Assembly: GCF_044547355.1 (NCBI RefSeq)
Contig: NZ_JBIUAG010000021.1
Location: forward strand, 62,001-126,000
Length of the DNA stretch: 64,000 bases
Origin: Kutzneria sp044547355
GTDB lineage: Bacteria > Actinomycetota > Actinomycetes > Mycobacteriales > Pseudonocardiaceae
Direction: 5' to 3'
In this document: positions 1 through 8,117 of the stretch, in pieces
How the letters are laid out: each line of letters starts with the position of its first letter
How positions within the stretch are numbered: the first letter of the stretch is position 1
Program-made: the position numbers and the translations under genes
The notes under the pieces: model-generated
Told to the model about the DNA's origin: nothing
Database searches by the model: none
The model's input: only the letters and a program-made list of their open reading frames with translations

Positions 1-50
1 TTCCGCCGGGAATGGCCGGCTGACCACCGATCGATTCCAGCCACAGATAA

Positions 51-80
51 TTGTGAGTTCAACTACCTTCGGCGTATACT
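51..80 (+). promoter_or_regulatory. Putative leaderless promoter of the AraC gene
   Basis: A TTGTGA hexamer at 51-56 and a TATACT hexamer at 75-80 are separated by 18 bases. The -10 box ends seven bases before the GTG start at 88, so transcription would begin at or next to the start codon. No Shine-Dalgarno sequence lies between. Leaderless transcripts are common in actinobacteria; the assignment here is inferred from spacing only. Confidence 0.45.
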
Positions 81-87
81 GCGTGCC

Positions 88-963
88 GTGCGCGAACTGG
101 GCCTTCGTGACACCAACGGCATCCTCAGCCAGCCGTGGGTGCGGCCCCGGCGGTCCAGCGCCGGCCTTGGCCTGGACCAGGTCTTCGTCTCCACGCAGAC
201 CGAGCGCGCCTACCGGGCCAGCTTCGACGCGGCCGCCACCAGCATGGTGATCCTGCACCTGGACGGCCCGGTCAAGGTCCGCCGCGGCCACGACCGGGCG
301 TGCACGGTGCCGGCCGGCGGCCTGTTCGTGCACCCGGCCGGGCACGATCTGACGGTCGAGCTCGGCGGCGGCCTGAACACCGTGCACGTCTACCTGACCG
401 ACGAGGCGTTCGGCCCCGACCAGGTCCGGCTGAACGAGGAGGTCGGCGCGGTCGATCCGCTGGTGGAGCAGCTGATGCTGGCCCTGGACGGCGTGCTGCG
501 GCACTGGGAGCCCTCGGCCCGCACCTACGTGGACCACCTGACGGCCCTGCTGGCCAGCCACCTCGCGCGCCGGCGGCTGCCGCCGCCCACGGCCGGCCTG
601 ACCGAGCGCCAGCTCGCGGCCGTGCGGGAGCTGATCGAGGACCGGATCGCGGAGCCGTTGCCGCTGGCCGATCTCGCCGATGCGGCGGCGCTGAGCGTGA
701 GCCAGTTCGTACGCCTGTTCAAGGCCAGCACCGGCGACACCCCGCACCGCTACCTGGTCGGCCTGCGGGTCCGGCACGCGCAACGGCTGCTGCGCACCAG
801 CACGCTGCCGATCGCCGACATCGCCGTGCGGTGTGGCTTCAGCCACCAGGAGCACCTGACCCGGGTGATGCGGTCCCGCCTGGGCACCACCCCGGGCTCG
901 GTCCGCGCGCACGCCCAGAACGTGCAGCCGGGCGCGCATTCCGTGCAGGCGAACGCGGTCTGA
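88..963 (+). CDS. AraC family transcriptional regulator
   Basis: This 291-residue protein has an N-terminal cupin-like sensing region (about residues 30-150) and a C-terminal double helix-turn-helix of the AraC/XylS type (about 172-272). The second helix-turn-helix contains the conserved run IADIAVRCGFS followed by the family-typical PGSVR tail. It would bind DNA in the cytoplasm and usually activates a neighbouring catabolic gene. The FAD hydroxylase starts 18 bases downstream on the same strand and is the obvious target. The GTG start is chosen because the open frame begins there, just behind a TATACT box. The effector cannot be read from sequence. Confidence 0.85.
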   Translation: MRELGLRDTNGILSQPWVRPRRSSAGLGLDQVFVSTQTERAYRASFDAAATSMVILHLDGPVKVRRGHDRACTVPAGGLFVHPAGHDLTVELGGGLNTVHVYLTDEAFGPDQVRLNEEVGAVDPLVEQLMLALDGVLRHWEPSARTYVDHLTALLASHLARRRLPPPTAGLTERQLAAVRELIEDRIAEPLPLADLADAAALSVSQFVRLFKASTGDTPHRYLVGLRVRHAQRLLRTSTLPIADIAVRCGFSHQEHLTRVMRSRLGTTPGSVRAHAQNVQPGAHSVQANAV

Positions 964-981
964 CCCGGCGATACTCGGCCG

Positions 982-2721
982 ATGACCCACGACACCGACG
1001 TCCTGGTCGTCGGCAGCGGCCCCGCCGGCGGATCGGCCGCCCTACTGCTGGCCACATACGGTATACAGACGACCCTGGTCACCAAGTACGGCTGGGTGGC
1101 CAACACCCCGCGTGCGCACATCACCAACCAGCGCACCATGGAGGTCCTGCGGGATCTGGGCATCCAGGCCGAGGCGGAGGCCAAGGGCACGCCCCAGCAC
1201 CTGATGGGAGACACCGTGCTGTGCACGTCCCTGGCCGGGGCCGAGATCGGCCGCATCCGCACCTGGGGCACGGGCGACGCCGCCCTGACCGAGTACACCG
1301 CGGCCAGCCCCTGCGGCATGATCGACCTGCCGCAGAACTACCTGGAGCCGATCCTGGTCGGGCGGGCCGCCGAGCGCGGCGCGAAGATCCGGTTCGACAC
1401 GGAGTTCCTTTCCCTGCACCAGGATGACGACGGCGTGACGGCGACGGTGCTGGACCGGGTGCGCGGCGAGACGCAGACCATCCGGGCCCGCTACCTGATC
1501 GGCGCGGACGGCGGCCGCAGCCTGGTGGCCGAGCAGGCCGGCCTGCCGGTGGCCGGCCGGACCGGCAAGGCCGGCAGCATGAACATCGTCTTCGACGCCG
1601 ACCTGAGCCGGTACGTCGCGCACCGGCCGAGCATCCTGTACTGGGTGATGCGCCCGGGCGCGGAGACCGGCGGCATCGGTATGGGGCTGGTCCGGTGCGT
1701 GCGGCCGTGGCACCAGTGGCTGCTGACCTGGGGCTACGACATCAACCAGGCGCCGCCGGAGGTGGACGACGAGGCGGCGACGGCGATCGTGCGGGACCTG
1801 GTCGGCGACCCGGAACTGGCCGTGCGGATCAGCTCGATTTCACTGTGGACGGTCAATCACAGTTACGCCACAGCCTATTCGGCCGGCCGGGTGTTCTGCG
1901 CCGGCGACGCCGTGCACCGGCATCCGCCGTCGAACGGCCTGGGCTCCAACACGTCCGTCCAGGACTCGTACAACCTGGCCTGGAAGCTGGCGATGGTGGT
2001 GCGCGGCGAGGCCGATCCGGCGCTGCTGGACAGCTACAGCGCCGAGCGGGCGCCGGTCGGCCGGCAGATCGTGGACCGGGCCAACCTGAGCCGGGACCAG
2101 TTCCTGCCGATCTTCGAGACGCTGGGCATCGCCGGCGGCGGTGACGACGAGGCGATCACCCTGGGCATGAAGGCGCTGGACGCGCCGGACGCCGACGGGG
2201 CGGCCCGGCGGGCCCGGATGGCCGAGGCCATCGAGTTGAAGAACTACGAGTTCAACGCGCACGGCGTGGAGATGAACCAGCGCTACGAGTCCGCGGCGGT
2301 GATCCCCGACGACGCGCCGGAGGAGGAGTTCCGGCGGGACAGGGAGCTCCACCACCAGCCGACGACCCGGCCGGGGGCGAAGCTGCCGCACGCGTGGCTG
2401 GTCGGCGCGGACGGGCACCGACTGTCCACACTGGACCTGGTCGGCCACGGCCGGTTCACCGTGCTCACCGGCGTTTCCGGCACGGCCTGGGTCGACGCCG
2501 CGGCCGAGCTGCCGGTCACGGTGGTCCGGATCGGGGTGGAGGGCCTGCGCGACGCGTACGGGGATTGGCTGCGGGCCAGGGAGATCGACGAGGACGGCGC
2601 GCTGCTGGTGCGGCCGGACGGCTACATCGCCTGGCGCGCCGCGCGGCTGCCGGCCGATCCGGCGGCCGCGCTGGCGCGGGCGTACACCTCGGTCGTCAGG
2701 CCTGCTTCGGGACCACGTTGA
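982..2721 (+). CDS. FAD-dependent aromatic hydroxylase (PheA/TfdB type)
   Basis: A 579-residue flavoprotein monooxygenase. It shows the N-terminal FAD-binding GSGPAGG motif (residues 12-18), the central GADGGRS motif near 174-180 that also contacts FAD/NADPH, and the CAGDAVH ribityl-binding motif near 304. The C-terminal 150 residues match the thioredoxin-like dimerisation domain of phenol and 2,4-dichlorophenol hydroxylases, and the length is typical of that group. It probably inserts one oxygen atom into a phenolic or polyketide aromatic ring using NAD(P)H. It follows the AraC gene by 18 bases and its last 26 bases overlap the end of the convergent heme-degrading enzyme gene. The substrate is unknown. 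Confidence 0.85.
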   Translation: MTHDTDVLVVGSGPAGGSAALLLATYGIQTTLVTKYGWVANTPRAHITNQRTMEVLRDLGIQAEAEAKGTPQHLMGDTVLCTSLAGAEIGRIRTWGTGDAALTEYTAASPCGMIDLPQNYLEPILVGRAAERGAKIRFDTEFLSLHQDDDGVTATVLDRVRGETQTIRARYLIGADGGRSLVAEQAGLPVAGRTGKAGSMNIVFDADLSRYVAHRPSILYWVMRPGAETGGIGMGLVRCVRPWHQWLLTWGYDINQAPPEVDDEAATAIVRDLVGDPELAVRISSISLWTVNHSYATAYSAGRVFCAGDAVHRHPPSNGLGSNTSVQDSYNLAWKLAMVVRGEADPALLDSYSAERAPVGRQIVDRANLSRDQFLPIFETLGIAGGGDDEAITLGMKALDAPDADGAARRARMAEAIELKNYEFNAHGVEMNQRYESAAVIPDDAPEEEFRRDRELHHQPTTRPGAKLPHAWLVGADGHRLSTLDLVGHGRFTVLTGVSGTAWVDAAAELPVTVVRIGVEGLRDAYGDWLRAREIDEDGALLVRPDGYIAWRAARLPADPAAALARAYTSVVRPASGPR

Positions 2722-3244
2722 GGGCGACCTCGAACTCCAGCAGGTTGGCCCCGGTGGAGACGGGCTTGCGGGCGGCGCCGGCGTGGGGGGGGGCGGCCGC
2801 CCGCCCCCCCCCCCCCCCCCGCCCCCCCCCCCCGGCCCCCCACCGGGGGGTGGCGGAGTAACGGCTCTAGCCCCCCCCCCCGCGCCCCCCCAACGACACC
2901 CCNNNNNNNNNNGGCTAACCCCGCGGTCGCCTGGCGTGCTGGGGGCCCCGTTTGCGGGCGACCCCTACCCCACGCTGGTGGCCCCGGGGGGGGGGGGGGG
3001 GGGGGGGGGGGCGGGGGGGCGCGCCCCCGCCCCCCGGCCCCGCGCTCCACGCCTGGAAGGCCTCGTCGGACTCCCAGCGGGTGTAGACGAAGTACCGGCT
3101 CTCGCCGCCGACCGGGCGCAGCAGCTCGAAGCCCAGGAAGCCGGGCACCGAGTTCATCGTCTCCGCCCGAGCGGCGAACCGCTTCTCGATTTCCTCGCCC
3201 GCGCCCTCGGGCACGTCAAGCGCGTTGATCTTCACGACTGCCAT
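2696..3244 (-). CDS. mhuD: MhuD-like heme-degrading monooxygenase, interior corrupted by assembly artefact
   Basis: The first 70 codons (3244 to about 3035) and the last 30 codons (2785 to 2696, stop TGA) read as one antibiotic-biosynthesis-monooxygenase fold protein. They closely resemble Mycobacterium MhuD, which opens heme to mycobilin and releases iron. The catalytic Asn7 and Trp66 equivalents are present (KINAL, AFQAW), and the right part begins with HAG, which fits the heme-ligand His75. Homologues are about 105 residues, so only about four codons are missing between the halves. Instead there are 249 bases of poly-G/poly-C and ten Ns. The family match is from memory of the MhuD sequence. 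The gene is probably intact in the organism. Confidence 0.75.
2786..3034. other. Low-quality assembly block with a 10-N gap
   Basis: Both flanks are long runs of G or C, with ten Ns at 2903-2912 in the middle. The block sits inside the MhuD-like gene exactly where about four codons are expected, so roughly 237 bases are surplus. The open frames crossing it encode only proline and glycine runs. It looks like a scaffold join with erroneous homopolymer read ends, not biology. Confidence 0.9.
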
Positions 3245-3402
3245 GGCGCCAGCCTACGCCCGGCCGGATTGTGGCGGAGCGCACACTTACCGGCCGCGGG
3301 AGGCACCTTTGTCAGGGCAACTCGGCCCGAACGTGCGCTGAACCGGACCTCTCGCCTCCGTAGCATCGAAGGGACCGCCATCGCGTTCGGGAAGAGGATT
3401 TC

Positions 3403-4521
3403 GTGCACGTCGTCACCGGAGCAACCGGCCTCGTCGGTTCCGCGCTCGTGCTGGAGCTGCTGCGCCGCACCGACGCCGACGTGGCCTGCCTGGTCCGCCC
3501 CGGCCGGTCCGACGCCGGCAGCCGGCTGACCGCCGCCCTCACCGCCGCCGCACGGGCCTTCGGTCACGGTGAGTCGTTGGACGACGCCGTCCGGCGCCGC
3601 TGCGTGGCCGTGCCGGCCGATGTCGAACTTCCGCTCTGCGGCGTGGATCCGGACCATTTTCCCGCCGGCGCGGACGAGTTCTGGCACTGCGCGGCCGACC
3701 AGCGGTGCGAGGACCGGCACTGGGAAGGTTTGCAGCGCACCAATGTGCTCGGCACGCGACACGCTGTCGAGCTGGCCGTCGCACTGGGTTGCCGTTCCTT
3801 CAACCACTTCAGCACCGCCTACGTCGCCGGCCGTCGCAACGGGACGGTCCGGGAACTGCCGGTGACCGACCCGCTGCACAACAACCGCCACGAGGAAAGC
3901 AAGATCTCCGCCGAGTGGGCGGTGTTGGCCGCCGACGGCCTGGTGAAGCGGATCCTGCGGCCCGGCCTGGTGATCGGGCACAGCGTGACCCACGCCGTGG
4001 TCGGCGGGCACACCGGCATGCACGGCATCCACCGGCAGCTCGTGCAGCTGGAGCGGATGCTGTCCATGCTCGGCGATCCGGCCGAGCGCACCCGGCCGCT
4101 GCGGCTGCGGGTCGACCCCGCCACTCCGGTCAGCCTGGCCCCGGTCGACCTGGTCGTCGCCGACGCCGTGTCGGTCAGCCGCTCCGGCCACGCCGGCGTG
4201 TTCCACCTGACCCACCCCACCGACTTCCGCGTCGGCGAGGGCCTGGACCTGATGTTCGACGTCGCCGGCCTGCCCCGCCCGCACTACACGTATTCCGACG
4301 CCGGTTTCGCCCCTGCCGACCGAGAGTTCGACCGCCGCATCGACGCCTTCCGCTCGTACCTGACCGGTGCCAAGTCCTTCGACCGCGCCCGCCTGCTGGC
4401 CGCCGTCGCCACCCCCGCCGTGTCGACCTGGCCCGCCACTCTCTCCGTGCTCCGCGACCACCAGATCTGGTACCAACTCCACGCCACCTCCCGCCACGCC
4501 GTCCCCTCCCTCAGCCGCTGA
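3403..4521 (+). CDS. Extended SDR / thioester-reductase-like NAD(P)-binding protein
   Basis: A 372-residue extended short-chain dehydrogenase related to the NAD_binding_4 group (fatty acyl-CoA and NRPS thioester reductases). The N-terminus carries TGATGLVG at residues 5-12, the glycine-rich Rossmann motif. The usual catalytic YxxxK reads HEESK here, so the tyrosine is His163 while Lys167 is kept. Enzymes lacking the tyrosine may be impaired or use another donor, so reductase activity is uncertain. The GTG start is supported by GAAGAGGA six bases upstream. It ends six bases before a strong hairpin and is followed by ABC transporter genes. Confidence 0.75.
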   Translation: MHVVTGATGLVGSALVLELLRRTDADVACLVRPGRSDAGSRLTAALTAAARAFGHGESLDDAVRRRCVAVPADVELPLCGVDPDHFPAGADEFWHCAADQRCEDRHWEGLQRTNVLGTRHAVELAVALGCRSFNHFSTAYVAGRRNGTVRELPVTDPLHNNRHEESKISAEWAVLAADGLVKRILRPGLVIGHSVTHAVVGGHTGMHGIHRQLVQLERMLSMLGDPAERTRPLRLRVDPATPVSLAPVDLVVADAVSVSRSGHAGVFHLTHPTDFRVGEGLDLMFDVAGLPRPHYTYSDAGFAPADREFDRRIDAFRSYLTGAKSFDRARLLAAVATPAVSTWPATLSVLRDHQIWYQLHATSRHAVPSLSR

Positions 4522-4526
4522 ACCCC

Positions 4527-4555
4527 CCGCGAGTCTGGTGGAGCGCGACTCGCGG
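4527..4555 (+). terminator. Hairpin terminator after the SDR gene
   Basis: CCGCGAGTC at 4527-4535 pairs perfectly with GACTCGCGG at 4547-4555 over an 11-base loop. It begins five bases after the SDR stop codon. There is no T-tract, as is usual for actinobacterial terminators. Confidence 0.6.
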
Positions 4556-4565
4556 AGGTATTCGG

Positions 4566-4594
4566 TTGACGGTGAGGGGGGCTCGCGGTAGGTA
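4566..4594 (+). promoter_or_regulatory. Putative promoter of the ABC transporter operon
   Basis: TTGACG at 4566-4571 and TAGGTA at 4589-4594 have a 17-base spacer. The -10 box ends six bases before the ATG at 4601 and no ribosome binding site is visible, so the transcript could be leaderless. It lies directly behind the terminator hairpin, which supports a separate transcription unit. Confidence 0.4.
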
Positions 4595-4600
4595 CGGCGC

Positions 4601-6304
4601 ATGGGGGAATTCGTCAGGGCGTTGTGGCGTGCGCATCGGGGGCTGGCGGCGGCGTGGTGGCTGCTGGCAGTGGCACAAGCCGTGTTGCCGGCGTTGTTCG
4701 CGTACGAGGTCGGGGCGCTGATCGCCGCCGCCGATCCGACGGCATCGCTGATCGCCCTGGGCATGGTGTTCCTGCTGATGCAGGTGCTGGCCCCGGTGCA
4801 CGGCCAGGTCAGCACCAACCTCGGCGACCACCTCTCGTCCCGGCTCCAGGACCGCCTGCTCACGGCCACGACCGGGCCGCCCGGCATCGCGCACCTGGAG
4901 TCGCGGGAGCTGGCCGGCCAGCTGGCCGTGGCCAGGGACTTCGACCAGGGCATCTCCGGGCCGCCGCTGGCGCTGTCGATGGGCATGATCGCCGGCAGCC
5001 TGGTGGAGGCGCTGGCCGGCCTGGGCCAGGCGGTCCTGCTGGCGACATTCCACTGGTGGGCCGGCGCGCTGCTGGCGGCGGCATGGCTGGCCACGCACTG
5101 GCTGCTGCGCGACAGCAGCAGTTGGGATCGGGACACGCCCGAGGTGCAGCACGCCCAGCGGCGCGCGGAGTACACGTACCGGCTGGCGGTGGATCCCCCG
5201 GCGGGCAAGGAGATCCGGCTGTTCGGGCTGAGCGACTGGACAGTCCGCCAGTTCGTCCACAACAGACAGAAGCTGGTGGATCTGCGGTGGCAGGCCACAC
5301 AACTGCGCCGGCGCGGCGTCGGCTGGACGTTGACCACGCTGATCGCCGCCAACGGCCTGGTGTTCTGGGCCCTGGCCGCCGACAACGGACTCGGCCTCGG
5401 CCAGCGGGCCGCGTTCGCGCAGGCGGCGATCGGCACCGCGACGATCGCCTTCGGCGGCCTGAACTGGGCGCTGCCGCCGGCGATCGAGGCCGTACGGGCG
5501 GCGGGCCGGCTGGAGGCGACGATGGCGCGGGCCGGCGGCCTGCCCGCCGGCGAGCGCCGGACCACCGGCACCGACCTGCGGTTGCGCAACGTGAGCTTCA
5601 GCTACCCCAACGCCGACCGGCCGGTGCTGGACGGCCTGGACCTCACCATCCCGGCCGGCGCCTCGCTGGCCGTGGTCGGTCTGAACGGGGCCGGCAAGAC
5701 CACTCTGGTCAAGCTGATCTGCCGCCTCTACGACCCCACGCACGGCACGGTCGAGGCCGACGGCGTCGACCTGAGGGACCTGGACATCGAGGACTGGCGG
5801 TCGAACGTGACGGCGGTGTTCCAGGACTTCATCCGCTACCAGTTGCCGCTGCGCGAGAACGTCGCCCCCAACGGGGCGTCCACAGAGGACATAACCCTGG
5901 CCCTGAAGGCCACCGGCGCGGAGTTCACCGACCTGGACACCGTGCTGGCCAAGGGATACGACGGCGGCACGGACCTGTCCGGCGGCCAGTGGCAGCGGAT
6001 CGCGCTGGCCCGGGCGCTGTGCGCCACCCGCCAGGGGGCCGGCATCGTCGTGCTGGACGAGCCGACCGCGCAGCTGGACGTCCGGGGCGAGACCGAGGCC
6101 TTCACCCGGTTCCTGCGGGAAACCCGGGGCTGCACCACGATCCTGGTGTCGCACCGGTTCGGCACGGTCCGCCAGGCCGACCGGATCTGTGTGCTGGACG
6201 ACGGAAAGGTGGCCGAGCTGGGCAGCCACGACGAGCTGATGGCCGCGAACGGCAAGTACCGCACGATGTTCGACCTCCAGGCGGCGAGGTACGACCATGA
6301 CTGA
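4601..6304 (+). CDS. ABC half-transporter (membrane domain + ATPase), first of pair
   Basis: A 567-residue fused permease-ATPase. The N-terminal half has several hydrophobic segments (about 18-290). The ATPase shows Walker A GLNGAGKTT near 360, signature LSGGQWQR near 456, Walker B VVLDEPTA near 483 and the SHRF switch histidine. Such half-transporters form homo- or heterodimers in the membrane and usually export peptides, lipids or drugs. Its last eight bases overlap the next ABC gene, so the two are translationally coupled and probably form a heterodimer. The nearby SagB-type gene suggests an exporter for a modified small molecule or peptide, but the substrate cannot be read from sequence. 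Confidence 0.85.
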   Translation: MGEFVRALWRAHRGLAAAWWLLAVAQAVLPALFAYEVGALIAAADPTASLIALGMVFLLMQVLAPVHGQVSTNLGDHLSSRLQDRLLTATTGPPGIAHLESRELAGQLAVARDFDQGISGPPLALSMGMIAGSLVEALAGLGQAVLLATFHWWAGALLAAAWLATHWLLRDSSSWDRDTPEVQHAQRRAEYTYRLAVDPPAGKEIRLFGLSDWTVRQFVHNRQKLVDLRWQATQLRRRGVGWTLTTLIAANGLVFWALAADNGLGLGQRAAFAQAAIGTATIAFGGLNWALPPAIEAVRAAGRLEATMARAGGLPAGERRTTGTDLRLRNVSFSYPNADRPVLDGLDLTIPAGASLAVVGLNGAGKTTLVKLICRLYDPTHGTVEADGVDLRDLDIEDWRSNVTAVFQDFIRYQLPLRENVAPNGASTEDITLALKATGAEFTDLDTVLAKGYDGGTDLSGGQWQRIALARALCATRQGAGIVVLDEPTAQLDVRGETEAFTRFLRETRGCTTILVSHRFGTVRQADRICVLDDGKVAELGSHDELMAANGKYRTMFDLQAARYDHD

Positions 6305-8021
6305 GCTGCCCGGCTGGTTCCCCTCCCTGCTGCGGTCCCTCAAGCTCGGCTACCGCGCCGGGCCGCTGCTGATCGCCGTGGCCTTCGTGACGACCGTGGC
6401 GGCGGCGGTGCCGGATGCCTTGCTGGCGCTGGCGTTCTCGCTGCTGGGCTCGAATCCGGCAGTGGCGCTGGGTGGTCTGGCCGGGTTGGCGGTCGGCGGG
6501 TGGCTGCTGGCGACGGTCAGCGACCGCGCCAACCGGCGGTTCGCCGATCGGGCGGCGATTGTCGTCGAGCAGCATGTCGCCCGTATACAGTCGACCATAA
6601 CCACGCTGGAGCACCACGAGCGGCCGGACGTGATGGACCGGATCTCGGTGCTGCGCGACCACGCCGACGCGTTGAGCGAGCTCTACCAGCAACTGTTCAC
6701 CACGCTGGGAGCCCTGGTCCGGCTGGTGATCACGGTGGCCCTGCTGATGGCGGTGAACCCGTGGTTCGGCCTGCTCGGTGTGGTCGCGGTCCCGACGGTG
6801 CTGGTGTCGACCTGGCGGGCCGACGCGGAACGGCGGGCCGAGGAGGCCGGGGCGCAGCACGACCGGCTGGCCAAGCACCTGTTCGAGCTCGGCACGACTC
6901 CCGGGCCGGCCAAGGAGATCCGCGTCTTCGGCGTGCAGGGCAAGATCAAGGACCTGCGCCGGCAGGAGTGGCGGCGACGGCACCGGCGGCTGTCCCGGGC
7001 GCGCTGGGGCACGGCCTGGTGGCAGGCCGCCGCGCACGCCCTGTTCGGCGCGGCCTACCTGGTGGTGATCGCCTCCGTCGTGCGCCAGCCGACGACGCTG
7101 CTGCTGGTGCTGGCCGCCGGCGGCCGGCTCGCCCAGTACGTGGCCAACACCGTGCAGAAGACGCACTTCTTCCGGGTCATCTGGCTGGACGTCTCGCGCC
7201 GGCTGGCCTGGTTGGAGGACTACGCCGCCGCCCAGCGCGACGCCGCCACCCTCGCGCCGCCCGACCGTCTCGACACCGGAATCCGCTTGGAGCACCTCGC
7301 CTTCCGCTATCCCGGCACCACCAAGAACGTGCTCGACGACGTCAGCGTCACGCTGCCGGCCGGCTCGACCGTCGCGGTCGTCGGCGAGAACGGGGCCGGC
7401 AAGTCCACCCTGGTCAAGCTGCTGTGCCGGCTCTACTCCCCCACCGCCGGCCGGATCCTGGTCGACGGCACGGACTTGGCGGCGATCGACCCGGCGCGGT
7501 GGCGGGAGCGGGTCTCCGGGTCGTTCCAGGACTTCTTCCCGTTCGAATACGCCGCGGCCGAGTCGATCGGCGTCGGAGACCTGCCGCGGATCAACGATCC
7601 TGTCGCACTTGACGCCGCCGTGGCCCGGGCCGGCGGCCTGCCGGTGGCGCTGTCCACCCAACTGGGCGTGACCTGGGAGAACGGCGTCGATCTCTCGCAC
7701 GGCCAGTGGCAGCGGGTCGCCCTGGCCCGGGGCTTCATGCGCGACGATCCGCTGCTGCTGGCGCTGGACGAGCCGACCTCGGCCCTCGACGCCGCCACCG
7801 AGGACGCGCTGTTCGACCGCTACGCCCGGGCGAAGGGGCCCGGGATCACGGTTCTGGTGTCGCATCGACTGGCCACGGTGCGGATGGCCGACCTGATTCT
7901 CGTGCTGGACGGCAGCCGGCTGGCCGAGTGCGGGTCGCACGCCGAGCTGATGGCCGCCGACGGCCGATACGCGCGGCTGTACCGGATTCAGGCCCGCGCC
8001 TACGGCCGAACGGGCAGCTGA
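6297..8021 (+). CDS. ABC half-transporter, second of pair, degenerate signature motif
   Basis: A 574-residue permease-ATPase with the same architecture as its upstream partner. Walker A is GENGAGKST (near 362), Walker B LALDEPTSA (near 486) and the switch histidine SHRL. The signature reads LSHGQWQR instead of LSGGQ, so one of the two ATP sites of a heterodimer with the upstream protein would be degenerate, a pattern known in asymmetric exporters. The start ATG lies inside the end of the preceding gene. Both proteins share a KEIR(L/V)FG run in the cytoplasmic loop, which suggests they arose by duplication. Cargo is unknown. Confidence 0.85.
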   Translation: MTELPGWFPSLLRSLKLGYRAGPLLIAVAFVTTVAAAVPDALLALAFSLLGSNPAVALGGLAGLAVGGWLLATVSDRANRRFADRAAIVVEQHVARIQSTITTLEHHERPDVMDRISVLRDHADALSELYQQLFTTLGALVRLVITVALLMAVNPWFGLLGVVAVPTVLVSTWRADAERRAEEAGAQHDRLAKHLFELGTTPGPAKEIRVFGVQGKIKDLRRQEWRRRHRRLSRARWGTAWWQAAAHALFGAAYLVVIASVVRQPTTLLLVLAAGGRLAQYVANTVQKTHFFRVIWLDVSRRLAWLEDYAAAQRDAATLAPPDRLDTGIRLEHLAFRYPGTTKNVLDDVSVTLPAGSTVAVVGENGAGKSTLVKLLCRLYSPTAGRILVDGTDLAAIDPARWRERVSGSFQDFFPFEYAAAESIGVGDLPRINDPVALDAAVARAGGLPVALSTQLGVTWENGVDLSHGQWQRVALARGFMRDDPLLLALDEPTSALDAATEDALFDRYARAKGPGITVLVSHRLATVRMADLILVLDGSRLAECGSHAELMAADGRYARLYRIQARAYGRTGS

Positions 8022-8081
8022 TCCCGCCGAGGGCGGTCCCGGTGTCCGCCGACCCGGTTAGGCGACGATAACCTGACGGCT

Positions 8082-8117
8082 GTGGACAAGCTTGTGGACA
8101 TCGGCGCCGTGACCTGA
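8082..8117 (+). CDS. Possible 11-residue micro-ORF overlapping the SagB-type gene
   Basis: A GTG-started frame reads MDKLVDIGAVT and ends in a TGA that shares its last base with the ATG of the SagB-type gene (TGATG). Such one-base overlap is typical of translational coupling, so it could be a short leader that controls the downstream start. It has no Cys, Ser or Thr-rich core, so a RiPP precursor role is unlikely. The frame may be chance. Confidence 0.2.
   Translation: MDKLVDIGAVT

Noticed and set aside
2622..3529. Open frames of 140-250 codons through the G/C runs
   Set aside because: They encode only proline/glycine/arginine runs and cross an N gap; they are artefacts of the corrupted block.
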